NCBI RefSeq assembly: GCF_019799905.1
Contig: NZ_JABGCI010000010.1
Span: forward strand, 102,534 to 166,533
DNA from: Trujillonella endophytica
GTDB lineage: Bacteria; Actinomycetota; Actinomycetes; Mycobacteriales; Geodermatophilaceae
Reading direction: 5' to 3'
DNA length: 64,000 nucleotides
Position 1 is the first letter of the stretch; each line of letters begins with the position of its first letter. The translations under genes and the position numbers were made by a program. Below the pieces are notes generated by a model, which was not told the DNA's origin, searched no databases, and saw only the letters and a program-made list of their open reading frames with translations. Positions 39,575 through 51,245 of this stretch are shown here, one piece after another.

Positions 39575-41344
39575 TCAGCGCATGTCGGCGACCCGTGCCG
39601 CGAACCCGCCGACCGGGCGCAGTTCCCGGCGGGCGCCGAGCGCGAGCAGCCCGACGCCGGCGAGCAGTGCTCCGGCCAGCGGCAGCGGCAGCGACGTGAC
39701 GGCCAGCCCCGCGGCCAGGGCCACCGCGGTGCCGGCGCCCACGAGCAGCGGCGTCCGGATGCCGGCGGCCGCGCCCCCGACCATCGCGCCCGCCGCGACG
39801 GCCAGCACCAGCAGCGGCCGCTCGACCCCGGGCTGGACCACCGACAGCACGGTCGACGGCGCTGCGGCGACCAGCAGGCCCGGGCCCCACGCCGGCCACG
39901 AGGCGCCCCGCGCCAGCTCCGGTCCCGCGGTGAGCAGCAGCCCGGCGGCCGCCGGCAGCGTGTAGGCCTCCAGCACCGTCCCACCGGCCTCCGCGGCCGT
40001 GACCCAGGCGGCCAGGACCAGCCAGGCCGCGCCGATCGCCCGGCCTGGTGCCGCCTCCGGGGCGGAGCGCCGTCCGAGCACCAGAGCCCAGGCCCACGTG
40101 GCCGCCCCCTGCACCGCGAGCGCGGTCGCCAGCTGCGGCCACGTCCCGCCCGCGAGCAGGAGGGCGAGCGCGGCGGCCGCGGCGACCGCGCCCACGGCCG
40201 TCGCCGGGCGGCGGGTGCCCGCGGCCATGCCGGTGCTCCCGGCCAGCGCGGCGACGTACAGGGCGGTGAGCAGCCCCGCGGCGGCCGTCGACCCGACCAG
40301 GCCGGCCGGGATGCCCAGCAGCACGGCGGCCGCCGTGCACCCCACGGCGGTGGGGACGGCGGCCGGCCGGTCCTCGCGGCGCCACCGGGCGACCGCGACG
40401 GCGGGGACGGCGGTCAGCAGGAGCAGCAGGGCGAGCTCCCGCCAGGCCGCGGCGGCGGTGAGCTGGACCAGCGCGCAGACGAGCAGGGTCGTGCCGGCCA
40501 CCAGGGCCACGGGCAGCAGCAGCCCCCGCCGCCACCCGTCGAGGACCGCGGCGGCGGCGGCCGCCAGCAGGACACCCGCGTACCCGGCCGCGACCTCGCT
40601 GCCCGGTCCGCCCGACAGCACGCCCGCGACGGCCGCGCCGGAGACGAGCCCCGCCAGCACGGGCACGGCACGGGGCGGGCCCAGCAGCGTCGAGACGGCG
40701 GGCTCGAGGCGCACGACCAGCAGCCCGGCCGCGGCGGCGACGGTCAGCGCGGCGGAGGCCCCGGAGGCGGACCCGTCGCCGGTCCACGCGATGCCGATGC
40801 CGCCGGCCACACCGAGCACCCACCACGGCACGGTGGTCACGAGGGCGATCCGGGCGAGCGTCCGCCGGGCGCCCAGCACGACCGTCAGCCCCGCCACGGC
40901 CACGGCGAGCAGGGCGGAGGTGCGCGGCACGCCGGGGAGCACGTCGGCGAGCGCCCGCACCGCGGCCAGCTGCCCCACCACCCACGCGCCCAGCGGCCAC
41001 GCGACCGGCCGGGGCTGCAGCCGGGCGACCCCCGCGAGCACGAGCGCCAGCAGGGCGGGTCCCCACGGGCTGCCCCCGAGGAGCGGGCCGCCGTCGTCGA
41101 GGCCCACCGCGGCCAGGACGACGGCGGTCGCGGCCAGCGTCTCGCGGGTGCCGCGCAGTCCGGCGCCCGACGCCCGTGCCGAGACGGCGCCGGCGGCGAC
41201 GGCCGCGGTCAGCAGCCAGGCGCGGGCGGCGGGACCGCCCTCCCCGAGCGGCGCGGCCACCCCGGCGACGAGCAGCACCGCGCCCACCGCGAGCAGGACC
41301 TGCGGTGGGCGGACGCGCGAGGAGAGGTCCGCCACCCGGCCCAC
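39575..41344 (-). CDS. Polytopic membrane protein, SCO7613 C-terminal-like (shorter paralogue)
   Basis: A 589-residue protein that is almost entirely hydrophobic Ala/Leu/Val/Gly segments, with many predicted membrane helices and no recognised catalytic motif. It aligns by eye with the neighbouring longer gene. Both begin the membrane part with P-Q-VLL-x-x-GA-x-LLVAG, both have an EAYTLPAA segment with LLL nearby, and both end V-A-x-M-R (here RVADMR). It lacks the zinc-ribbon N-terminus of that paralogue. GTG 41344 was taken (a GTG three codons in is possible). It follows the paralogue by 34 bases, so they are probably co-transcribed. Function unknown. Confidence 0.75.
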   Translation of the reverse strand: MGRVADLSSRVRPPQVLLAVGAVLLVAGVAAPLGEGGPAARAWLLTAAVAAGAVSARASGAGLRGTRETLAATAVVLAAVGLDDGGPLLGGSPWGPALLALVLAGVARLQPRPVAWPLGAWVVGQLAAVRALADVLPGVPRTSALLAVAVAGLTVVLGARRTLARIALVTTVPWWVLGVAGGIGIAWTGDGSASGASAALTVAAAAGLLVVRLEPAVSTLLGPPRAVPVLAGLVSGAAVAGVLSGGPGSEVAAGYAGVLLAAAAAAVLDGWRRGLLLPVALVAGTTLLVCALVQLTAAAAWRELALLLLLTAVPAVAVARWRREDRPAAVPTAVGCTAAAVLLGIPAGLVGSTAAAGLLTALYVAALAGSTGMAAGTRRPATAVGAVAAAAALALLLAGGTWPQLATALAVQGAATWAWALVLGRRSAPEAAPGRAIGAAWLVLAAWVTAAEAGGTVLEAYTLPAAAGLLLTAGPELARGASWPAWGPGLLVAAAPSTVLSVVQPGVERPLLVLAVAAGAMVGGAAAGIRTPLLVGAGTAVALAAGLAVTSLPLPLAGALLAGVGLLALGARRELRPVGGFAARVADMR

Positions 41345-41378
41345 GCTAGGGGGCTGCGACGGGGACGGCAGACCGGGC

Positions 41379-43577
41379 TCAGCGCATCTGCGCGACCCAG
41401 GCGACGGCCTCCCGAGCCTGCTGGCGGCGGCGCTCGTACGTGGCGCCGAGGACCAGCAGGACCAGGCCCACCGTGCCCAGCGTGATCCAGCGGGGGAGCA
41501 GGGGCGCGTACGGCGTGAGGCGCCCGAGCGCCACCCACACGAGGGCGCCCGCGCCGACGACGAACGGGGCCTGGCGGTGGGTCAGCGTCCCGAGGACGGT
41601 CGCGGCAGCGGCGCCGGCGACGACGAGCACCAGTCGCGTCGCGGAGGGCTCGGCGACGACGACCAGCGCCGACGGCAGGAGGGCCACGCCCACGGCCGCT
41701 CCCTCGGCCGCCCAGGAGGAGGCGCCCGAGCGCAGCCCGGGCAGCGCGACGAGCAGCAGTCCGAGAGCGGCGGGCAGCGTGTACGCCTCGACCGTCTCGA
41801 CCCCGGCGCCACCCACGGCGATCCAGCTCGCCAGCACGCCGTCGGCGAGCGCGAGCACGACGACCGGCCGGCGACCCGCCACCAGGCCGTAGGCGCCGGC
41901 GGCAGCCCCGACCACGGTGAGCTGGACCGCGACCTGCCCCCAGGCCCCGGTCGAGGACGTCGTGAGCGCCGCGAGGGCACCGGCCACCGCACCGGCGACC
42001 GCGGCCACCGGCTCCTCCGCCCGGTCGGCGCGCGCGGCGGCGACGCCGAACGCCAGGGCGCCGACCAGCGCGAGGAGCAGGCCGGTGGTGGTCGGGGCGA
42101 GCGAGCCGCCGGCGTCGGCGAGCAGGACCGCGGCGACGGGTGCCGCGAGGGCGGCGCCCACCGCCGGAGGGCGGACCGGCTCGAGCCGGACGGCGGCCAG
42201 GCCGGCGGGGACCGCGGCGGCCAGGGCGAGGAACGCGAGCGCGGTGAGCCGGTCGGCGTCCAGCAGCAGGCCCGCACCGCCGACCGCCAGCACCGCGCCG
42301 CCCCCCAGCGAGCCGGCCCGCGCGACCGGGAGGCGGGCCGCCAGCACCGCGACGGTGAGCAGCGCCAGTCCGAGGGCCGCGGCGACGACGGGACCGGTGC
42401 GGCCGAGGGTGTCCAGGGACCCCGTGGCGGCGATCGCGGTGACCGCGGCTGCGCCCCCCGCCAGTGGGACGGCCTCGGGCAGGGCGACCGCGAGCGCCGG
42501 CCGGCGCCGGGCGACCAGCGCGGCGGCGCAGGCCGCCAGGAGCAGCCCGGTGGCGGTCCACGACGCCGCGGGCCCCCGTTCCCAGGCCACGAGCACGCCG
42601 AGCAGCGTCGCCCCCGCGGCGGCCAGCGACGCGAGGAGCCGCGCGATCGGCCGCAGCACCGGGCGGAGGACGAGCAGGGCGCACAGGTCGGCGGCGGCCA
42701 GGCCGAGCAGGACCGCCACGCCGGCCGGTCCGCCGATCGACCCCTCGGGCAGCACCAGCAGGGGCACGGGCTGGGCGGCCAGCAGCGCGACCAGCGGCCA
42801 GGCGATGGTGCTGCGGGTGAGCCGGCCCAGCAGGAGCGCCACGGCTGCCACGACCGCGCAGGACAGCGCCGTCCACAGCCGCAGCGGCACGTCGTCGACC
42901 CCGGCCAGGCCCAGGGCGTGGGCCGCCGCGAGGTCGACGGCCAGCAGCGCCGCGCCCGCACCGGCCAGCGCCTCCTCCGTCGCCCGCAACCCCTTCCGGG
43001 CCGTCCACGCCGACGCGCCGCACAGGGCCGCGGTCACCACGAGCAGGACGGCGGCCTGGCCCGCGACGCCGAGGCGGTTCCACGCCACGGCGACGAACGC
43101 CACGGCGCCGGCGACCAGCAGCAGCGCGCCCAGGCCGAGCAGCACCTGCTGGGGGCTGAGCCGCCGGGGAGGCGGCGCGTCGTCCTCGGACAGGTGCGGG
43201 AACGGCGGCGGGCCCGTGGGCGGAGTGGATGCGGGACGGACCGACCGCGGCGCGACCGGCGCCGGCGGGGGCCCGGCGACCGGGGCCGGCCAGACGACCG
43301 GCGCGGGCTCGGCGAACGGCGCGGGCCAGACGACCGGCGCGGGCTCGGCGAACGGCGCGGGCCGGGGGACCGGCGCGGGCCCGGGAGCCGCCGAGCGGAG
43401 GGTCGCCAGCAGCCGGTCGCGGTCGCGGGTCAGCTCGTCGAGGGTGGCGCCGATGCGGGCCACCACGAGGGCGGCCTCGCCGACGGCCGGCAGCCCGCAG
43501 GAGGGGCACGGCGCCGGCCCGCCGCCGGAAGCGGGCAGGCCGCAGACGGGACACGGCAGGCCGGGAGGTCGTGTCAT
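41379..43577 (-). CDS. Zinc-ribbon polytopic membrane protein, SCO7613 C-terminal-like
   Basis: A 732-residue protein in three parts. Residues ~1-30 carry two CxxC pairs (CPVCGLPA...CPSCGLPA), a probable zinc ribbon. Residues ~35-140 are a helical stretch (DELTRDRDRLLATLR) and a Pro/Ala-rich linker with a 12-residue tandem repeat containing WPAPFAEPAPVV. From ~145 to the end it is a very hydrophobic multi-helix membrane region ending WVAQMR. Such proteins are annotated 'SCO7613 C-terminal domain-containing'; no function is established that I know of. ATG 43577 (MTRPPGLPCP) was chosen over an upstream in-frame ATG because it directly precedes the zinc ribbon. Confidence 0.78.
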   Translation of the reverse strand: MTRPPGLPCPVCGLPASGGGPAPCPSCGLPAVGEAALVVARIGATLDELTRDRDRLLATLRSAAPGPAPVPRPAPFAEPAPVVWPAPFAEPAPVVWPAPVAGPPPAPVAPRSVRPASTPPTGPPPFPHLSEDDAPPPRRLSPQQVLLGLGALLLVAGAVAFVAVAWNRLGVAGQAAVLLVVTAALCGASAWTARKGLRATEEALAGAGAALLAVDLAAAHALGLAGVDDVPLRLWTALSCAVVAAVALLLGRLTRSTIAWPLVALLAAQPVPLLVLPEGSIGGPAGVAVLLGLAAADLCALLVLRPVLRPIARLLASLAAAGATLLGVLVAWERGPAASWTATGLLLAACAAALVARRRPALAVALPEAVPLAGGAAAVTAIAATGSLDTLGRTGPVVAAALGLALLTVAVLAARLPVARAGSLGGGAVLAVGGAGLLLDADRLTALAFLALAAAVPAGLAAVRLEPVRPPAVGAALAAPVAAVLLADAGGSLAPTTTGLLLALVGALAFGVAAARADRAEEPVAAVAGAVAGALAALTTSSTGAWGQVAVQLTVVGAAAGAYGLVAGRRPVVVLALADGVLASWIAVGGAGVETVEAYTLPAALGLLLVALPGLRSGASSWAAEGAAVGVALLPSALVVVAEPSATRLVLVVAGAAAATVLGTLTHRQAPFVVGAGALVWVALGRLTPYAPLLPRWITLGTVGLVLLVLGATYERRRQQAREAVAWVAQMR
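43290..43361. repeat. 36-bp perfect tandem repeat inside the zinc-ribbon membrane protein gene
   Basis: Two identical 36-base units, 43290-43325 and 43326-43361, flanked by degenerate copies. In frame they encode a 12-residue Pro/Ala-rich unit in the linker between zinc ribbon and membrane region. Confidence 0.9.
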
Positions 43578-43691
43578 GTCCGGCATCGTGGCCGGACAGC
43601 GCACCGGACGGGTAACGGCTCACCCGTCTGTGGACAGCGGGTGCAGTGGATGTCACCAGCACTGCGGTCGAGCAGACGGCTCCCGAGCGCC

Positions 43692-43704
43692 TACCCTGGG
43701 ATCA
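43692..43704 (+). promoter_or_regulatory. -10 element suggesting leaderless ABC-F transcript
   Basis: TACCCT (43692-43697) lies seven bases before the GTG at 43705, and no Shine-Dalgarno sequence is present. Confidence 0.4.
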
Positions 43705-45306
<1,602 letters not shown>

Positions 45307-45311
45307 TCGCC

Positions 45312-45686
45312 CTACCTCTCCGCCCAGACGCCGAGCTCGTTGCCGCTCGGGTCGGTGAAGTGGAAGCGGCGGCCGCCGGGGAACTCGTACGGGCCGTTCA
45401 CGACCTGTCCGCCGGCGCGCGCCACGGCCTCGACCGTCGCGTCGAGGTCGGCCGAGAAGAGCAGCACCAGCGGGCCGCCACCGGTCCGCACCTCGTCCTC
45501 CAGCCGCAGGCCGCCCACCTCGTCCGGCCCGCCGGCAGGGCCCCGGATGCCGGCGTAGCCCGGTCCGTGGTCGGTGAACTGCCAGCCGAAGGCGTCGGCG
45601 TAGAAGCGCTTGGCCCGGTCCAGGTCGGAGACCGTCAGCTCGACGTAGTCGAGGGCGTGGTGCCGGGGCGAGGGGTCGGCGGTCAT
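45312..45686 (-). CDS. Single-domain VOC protein
   Basis: A 124-residue glyoxalase-fold protein: DYVELTVSDLDRAKRFYADAF at the start (20-residue pattern with the FY-x-x-x-FGW motif following) and FHFTDPSGNELGVW at the end. The charged His/Glu positions expected for metal binding are partly present (terminal Glu in GNELG). Substrate unknown. ATG 45686 was chosen; an in-frame start five codons upstream is possible. Five bases separate it from the convergent ABC-F gene. Confidence 0.82.
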   Translation of the reverse strand: MTADPSPRHHALDYVELTVSDLDRAKRFYADAFGWQFTDHGPGYAGIRGPAGGPDEVGGLRLEDEVRTGGGPLVLLFSADLDATVEAVARAGGQVVNGPYEFPGGRRFHFTDPSGNELGVWAER

Positions 45687-45822
45687 GCCCGCATCCTGCA
45701 CCGCGGTGACGACGGTTCCGGCCGGCCGGCGCCGGCCGCTCTCGCCGCGCGCGCAGGGGGCCGCTGGGTGATCATGTGTGCCGGGATGCCGTGGTCAGTG
45801 GGATGGCGGCGCCCAGGGGACG

Positions 45823-45860
45823 AGCAGCCGTCGCGACCGCGCAGGTCGCGGTGGGCTGCT
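45823..45860 (+). promoter_or_regulatory. Long stem-loop in the leader of the HTH gene
   Basis: AGCAGCC (45823-45829) pairs with GGCTGCT (45854-45860), and CGCGACC (45832-45838) with GGTCGCG (45844-45850), with a small internal bulge and loop GCGCA. The ribosome site GGAGGGG begins five bases later and the ATG is at 45875. Confidence 0.5.
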
Positions 45861-45874
45861 GACGGAGGGGAGTC

Positions 45875-46105
45875 ATGGCCGACTCGAGCACTGCGGACCT
45901 CGGCAAGGGCAAGCGCATCACGGGCGGGGACCGCACGTCCCTGGCGGACGAGCTGCGCAAGCGGTACGACGGCGGGGAGAGCATCCGCTCGCTGGCCACC
46001 TCGACGAACCGTTCCTACGGGTTCGTGCACCGGCTCCTGTCGGAGTCCGGTGCCAGCCTGCGCAGTCGTGGGGGAGCGAACCGCAACAGCAAGAAGGAGC
46101 AGTGA
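45875..46105 (+). CDS. Small helix-turn-helix protein
   Basis: A 76-residue basic protein widespread in actinobacteria. It starts with an acidic/Ser segment, then KGKRITGGDRTSLADELRK. The helix-turn-helix is in GGESIRSLATSTNRSYGFVH (residues ~41-60), followed by RLLSESGASLRSRGG and a Lys-rich end. It likely binds DNA; the target is not known. By order it corresponds to mycobacterial Rv1473A. ATG 45875 follows GGAGGGG. It overlaps the crotonase gene by four bases (GTGA). A hairpin in its leader suggests control at the RNA level. Confidence 0.85.
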   Translation: MADSSTADLGKGKRITGGDRTSLADELRKRYDGGESIRSLATSTNRSYGFVHRLLSESGASLRSRGGANRNSKKEQ

Positions 46106-46929
46106 GCGAGCTCGCGAGCTCGCCCGGGGAGCACGGCACGGCCGTCGGCGACGGCTGGGTCCGGACGGCGCGCGACGGCGCCGTCCTGACGGTCACGCTC
46201 GACCGCCCCGACCAGCTCAACGCCCAGACCCCGGCCACCTGGACGGCGCTGGCCGCCGTGGGGGCCTCGCTGGACGACGACGTCCGCGTCGTGGTGCTGC
46301 GCGGCGAGGGCCGGTCGTTCTCCGCGGGGCTGGACCGCAGCCTGTTCGGCGCCGACCCGTCCACTCCCGGCGGGCTGGGCGAGCTGGGGCGGATGCCGGC
46401 CGAGCAGGCCCAGGAGCGGATCCGCGGGTACCAGGCCGGCTTCCGCTGGCTGCGCTCGCCGGGGATCGTCTCGGTGGCCGCGGTGCAGGGTCACGCCATC
46501 GGCGCCGGTGCCCAGCTCGCGCTGGCGTGCGACATGCGGGTGATGACCGACGACGCCAGCCTCCGGCTGCCCGAGGTCACGCTGGGCCTGGTCCCGGACC
46601 TGACCGGCACCAGCACGCTCGCGGAGCTGGTCGGCTACGCGCGGGCGATGGAGATCTGCCTGACCGGGCGCCCGGTCCCGGCGGCCGAGGCGCTGGCCAC
46701 GGGGATCGCCAACGCGGTCGTCCCGCGCGAGGGCCTGGACGCGGCCGTGGCCCAGCTGGTCGCGGTCCTCACCGCGTCGCCGGTCGGCGCCGTGCGGGAG
46801 ACCGCGGCGCTGGTGCGCTCCGCCGTCCGCAACGACCCGGCCACCCAGGACGCCGCCGAGCGGGCGGCGCAGACCCGGCGGCTGGCCGAGCTGGCCGCAT
46901 CCCTCGGGGGCTCCGCGGCCGAAGCCTGA
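46102..46929 (+). CDS. Enoyl-CoA hydratase/isomerase family protein (crotonase)
   Basis: A 275-residue crotonase-fold enzyme of the kind acting in fatty-acid beta-oxidation. The oxyanion-hole motifs are GRSFSAGLDRSLF and QGHAIGAGAQLALACD. The second acidic residue is kept in LPEVTLGLVPDLTGT, but the first catalytic Glu position (GGCE in classic hydratases) is Gln here (GAGAQ). It may thus be an isomerase or another crotonase activity. By order it matches mycobacterial echA12. Translationally coupled to the HTH gene. Confidence 0.87.
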   Translation: MSELASSPGEHGTAVGDGWVRTARDGAVLTVTLDRPDQLNAQTPATWTALAAVGASLDDDVRVVVLRGEGRSFSAGLDRSLFGADPSTPGGLGELGRMPAEQAQERIRGYQAGFRWLRSPGIVSVAAVQGHAIGAGAQLALACDMRVMTDDASLRLPEVTLGLVPDLTGTSTLAELVGYARAMEICLTGRPVPAAEALATGIANAVVPREGLDAAVAQLVAVLTASPVGAVRETAALVRSAVRNDPATQDAAERAAQTRRLAELAASLGGSAAEA

Positions 46930-47005
46930 CCACGGGGCCGGAATCCCCGGGGCCCGGCGGCGGTTGCCGGTTGCCGAGAGAGAAGGGGGTCCAGCCCTGA
47001 ACAAC

Positions 47006-48886
<1,881 letters not shown>

Positions 48887-48928
48887 CCACTACCGTCCCT
48901 CCTGTCACACACGCACCAAGGGGGAACG

Positions 48929-49393
48929 TTGACTTCAGCCCATCCGCAGGACGCGCAGATCCGCGCCCTGTACACCGCGTTCCTCGAGGCCTGGAACCGG
49001 CGCAGCGGCGCGGCGGTCGCCTCCACGTTCGCCGACGACGGGGACCTCGTCGGGTACGACGGCACGCAGACCAGCGGTCGCCTGTCGATCGCCTCGGAGC
49101 TGCGCCGGGTGTTCAGCAGCCACCCGACGGCGACCTACGTCGGCCTCGTCCGGTCGGTCCGGCAGATCGCGCCCGGCGCGGCCGTCCTGCACGCCCACGC
49201 CGGCGTGATCCCGCCCGGTGAGGAGGACCTCGACCCGGTGCTGCACTGCCAGCAGACGCTCGTCGCCGTCGAGGAGGGGACCGGTCGCTGGAAGATCTCG
49301 ATCTTCCAGATCACCCCGGTGGGGTTCGCGGGCAAGCCGGCCGCGCGCGAGGCGCTGACGACGGAGCTGCGCGGGCTGCTCGCCGTCCGCTGA
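48929..49393 (+). CDS. NTF2-like SgcJ/EcaC-family protein
   Basis: A 154-residue protein of the NTF2-like cone fold: an N-terminal helix with YTAFLEAWNRRSGAAVASTF, a TFADDGDLVGYDGTQ strand and long antiparallel strands ending GRWKISIFQITPV. Family members include ketosteroid-isomerase-like enzymes and small ligand-binding proteins; no catalytic residue can be assigned. It starts with TTG at 48929 after a strong AAGGGGGAA site. The rhodanese gene starts seven bases after its stop. Confidence 0.8.
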   Translation: MTSAHPQDAQIRALYTAFLEAWNRRSGAAVASTFADDGDLVGYDGTQTSGRLSIASELRRVFSSHPTATYVGLVRSVRQIAPGAAVLHAHAGVIPPGEEDLDPVLHCQQTLVAVEEGTGRWKISIFQITPVGFAGKPAAREALTTELRGLLAVR

Positions 49394-49400
49394 GCCGCCC

Positions 49401-50294
49401 GTGAGCCCGCGCGACGCCGTCCTCGTCCCGGCGGCCGAGCTGCTCGCCTCTCCCGCGGAGGCGGTGCTGCTGGACGTCCGCTGGGCGCTGGGTGACGACC
49501 GGGGCCGCGAGCGGTACCTGGCCGGACACCTGCCCGGCGCGGTGTTCGTCGACCTCGACACCGAGCTCGCCGACCCACCCTCGGAAGCGACGGGCCGGCA
49601 CCCGCTGCCGTCGTTACAGCGACTGGAGTCCGCGGCCCGCCGCTGGGGGATCAGCGACGGCGCCCGCGTCGTCGCCTACGACGACAGCGGCGGCCTGGCC
49701 GCGGCCCGGGCGTGGTGGCTGCTGCGCTGGGCGGGGCTGACCGACGTGCGGCTCCTCGACGGCGGGCTCGCCACGTGGCGTGCCGCCGGTGGGCCGCTGG
49801 AGACCGGGGACGTCGTCCCGCCCGCCGGCGACGTGACGCTGACCGGCGGCCACCTGCCCACCCTGACCGCCGACGAGGCGGCCGCCGTGCCGGGGCGGGG
49901 CGGCGTTCTCCTCGACGCGCGGGCCGCCGAGCGCTACCGCGGCGAGGTCGAGCCGGTCGACCCCCGGGCCGGACACGTCCCCGGCGCCCGGAGCGCGCCG
50001 ACGGCCGCGAACCTGGCGGCCGACGGCACGTTCGCTCCAGTCGCTGTACTGAGCGAGCGGTTCGCGGCGCTGGGGGTCGTGCCCGGCGCGACGGTGGGCG
50101 TCTACTGCGGCTCCGGCGTCACCGCCGCGCACGAGGTCGCCGCGCTGGCCGTGGCCGGCGTGGAGGCGGCCCTGTGGCCCGGGTCCTGGTCGCAGTGGTC
50201 GGCGGACCCGGACCGGCCGCTCGCCGTCGGCGCCGACGACGGCACCGGTCACGGCACGGGTGGCGCCGGCCCGGAGGTCAGTGCAGGGTCTTGA
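49401..50294 (+). CDS. Thiosulfate/3-mercaptopyruvate sulfurtransferase (two-domain rhodanese)
   Basis: A 297-residue sulfurtransferase with two rhodanese modules. The N-terminal module (about 8-130) is inactive-like, with LLDVRWALGD and GHLPGAVFVDLD. The C-terminal module (about 150-275) has LLDARAAERYRGEVEP, GHVPGARSAP and the active loop YCGSGVTA with Cys236. The CGSGVT loop is the six-residue type seen in both rhodaneses and mercaptopyruvate sulfurtransferases. The last 17 bases overlap the convergent guanidinium exporter gene, an unusual tail-to-tail overlap. Confidence 0.92.
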   Translation: MSPRDAVLVPAAELLASPAEAVLLDVRWALGDDRGRERYLAGHLPGAVFVDLDTELADPPSEATGRHPLPSLQRLESAARRWGISDGARVVAYDDSGGLAAARAWWLLRWAGLTDVRLLDGGLATWRAAGGPLETGDVVPPAGDVTLTGGHLPTLTADEAAAVPGRGGVLLDARAAERYRGEVEPVDPRAGHVPGARSAPTAANLAADGTFAPVAVLSERFAALGVVPGATVGVYCGSGVTAAHEVAALAVAGVEAALWPGSWSQWSADPDRPLAVGADDGTGHGTGGAGPEVSAGS

Positions 50295-50604
50295 GCCCGA
50301 TCACGCAGCCGACGATGCCCGCGACGAGCAGCAGCCGCAGGGCGCTCACCTGCTCCTCGCCGGTGACCATGCCGACGAGCACGGTCAGCGCGGCCCCGAT
50401 GCCCACCCACACCGCGTAGGCGGTCCCGGTCGGCAGCTCACGCAGGGCGTAGGCGAGCCCGGCCATGCTGAGCAGCAGCGCGACGGCGAAGACCACGGAG
50501 GGCCACAGCCGGGTGAAGCCCTCCGAGCGGCCGAGGGCGGTCGCCCACACCGACTCCAGGACACCGGACAGGACGAGCACGAGCCAGGACACGACGGCCT
50601 CCAC
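50278..50604 (-). CDS. gdx: Guanidinium exporter, SMR family (Gdx/SugE type)
   Basis: A 108-residue four-helix membrane protein of the small multidrug resistance family. The SugE/Gdx subgroup pattern is present: GVLESVWATAL with the central Glu, then GFTRLWPS, then LPTGTAYAVWVGIGA. Gdx proteins export guanidinium in exchange for protons. The assignment is strongly supported by a guanidine-III riboswitch just upstream on the same strand. The start is GTG at 50604, six bases after the aptamer's 3' strand, so the ligand-bound RNA probably governs ribosome access. Confidence 0.95.
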   Translation of the reverse strand: MEAVVSWLVLVLSGVLESVWATALGRSEGFTRLWPSVVFAVALLLSMAGLAYALRELPTGTAYAVWVGIGAALTVLVGMVTGEEQVSALRLLLVAGIVGCVIGLKTLH

Positions 50605-50610
50605 CGAGGT

Positions 50611-50651
50611 CGCCGTCTTGTCGCTGTCCGGGTACGGCGCCGCTCGTCCGG
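50611..50651 (-). promoter_or_regulatory. Guanidine-III (ykkC-III) riboswitch
   Basis: Read on the minus strand from 50651, the sequence begins CCGGACGAG, continues GGCGCCGTACCCGG, then GACAAGACGGCG. This matches, apart from small differences, the guanidine-III aptamer of Thermobifida fusca as I remember it. Pairing fits the known pseudoknot: CCGG (50651-50648) with the later CCGG, and CGCCGT with ACGGCG. It lies immediately before a Gdx-type gene, the expected target. It senses free guanidinium. Confidence 0.9.
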
Positions 50652-50689
50652 GGGCCGGAGGAGGCCCGACCCCAGGGTCCCACGTCGGG

Positions 50690-51211
50690 TCAGCCCGCCG
50701 GTGTGGCGTCGGTCTCGCAGTTCTCGGTGTAGTAGGTGTCGACCCGCTCGAGCGAGGGGCTGATGTCGGACTCGATGTCCGTCACGGCCGCCTCCGCCTG
50801 CGCCTCGGCGTCCGCCGCGTCCGCGTCGATCGCGTCGACGGCGTCCCGCAGCTCGGCGAAGCCGTCCCGCACGGCCTGCCAGTCGTCGCTGATCTCGACC
50901 GGGGGCTCCAGCTCGTCGAAGGCGTCGACGGCCTGGTCGAGCACCGGCACGGAGGCGTCGAGGCTCTGACCCTCGATCGCCTCGAAGGCCTCGGACAGCC
51001 GGCCGAAGACCTGCATGGCGTCCTCGCAGAACCGGGCCGGGTCCGCGTCCGCGCTCCCGCTGCCCGAGGAGGCGGCGCTGGACGAGGTGTTCGCCGACGT
51101 CGACGCCGCGCCGGTGTCGCCCCGGGAGTCGTCGCCGCAGCCGGTCAGCAGCAGCGTGCCGGTGGCGGTGGTCAGCAGGGCGGTCGCGAACGGGCGCGAG
51201 AAACGGAACAC
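50690..51211 (-). CDS. Small secreted lipoprotein, paralogue A
   Basis: A 173-residue predicted lipoprotein. The signal peptide has a basic start (MFRFSRPF), a hydrophobic core and the lipobox LTGC (Cys at about 25). A Ser/Thr/Gly/Asp linker follows. The mature domain starts with FCEDAMQVFG and ends with TENC, two Cys that could form a disulfide. The middle region (AVDAFDELEPPVEI...DW...DGFAELRD) matches the second lipoprotein at 52025-52528. Helical; no enzymatic motif. Function unknown. Confidence 0.8.
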   Translation of the reverse strand: MFRFSRPFATALLTTATGTLLLTGCGDDSRGDTGAASTSANTSSSAASSGSGSADADPARFCEDAMQVFGRLSEAFEAIEGQSLDASVPVLDQAVDAFDELEPPVEISDDWQAVRDGFAELRDAVDAIDADAADAEAQAEAAVTDIESDISPSLERVDTYYTENCETDATPAG

Positions 51212-51245
51212 GACCAGACGCTAGTCGGCGCCCCGGTGGCCGGCG

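Noticed and set aside
43290..43361. Short tandem repeat considered as a CRISPR or mobile-element end.
   Set aside because: The 36-base units are contiguous without spacers and are in-frame coding repeats.
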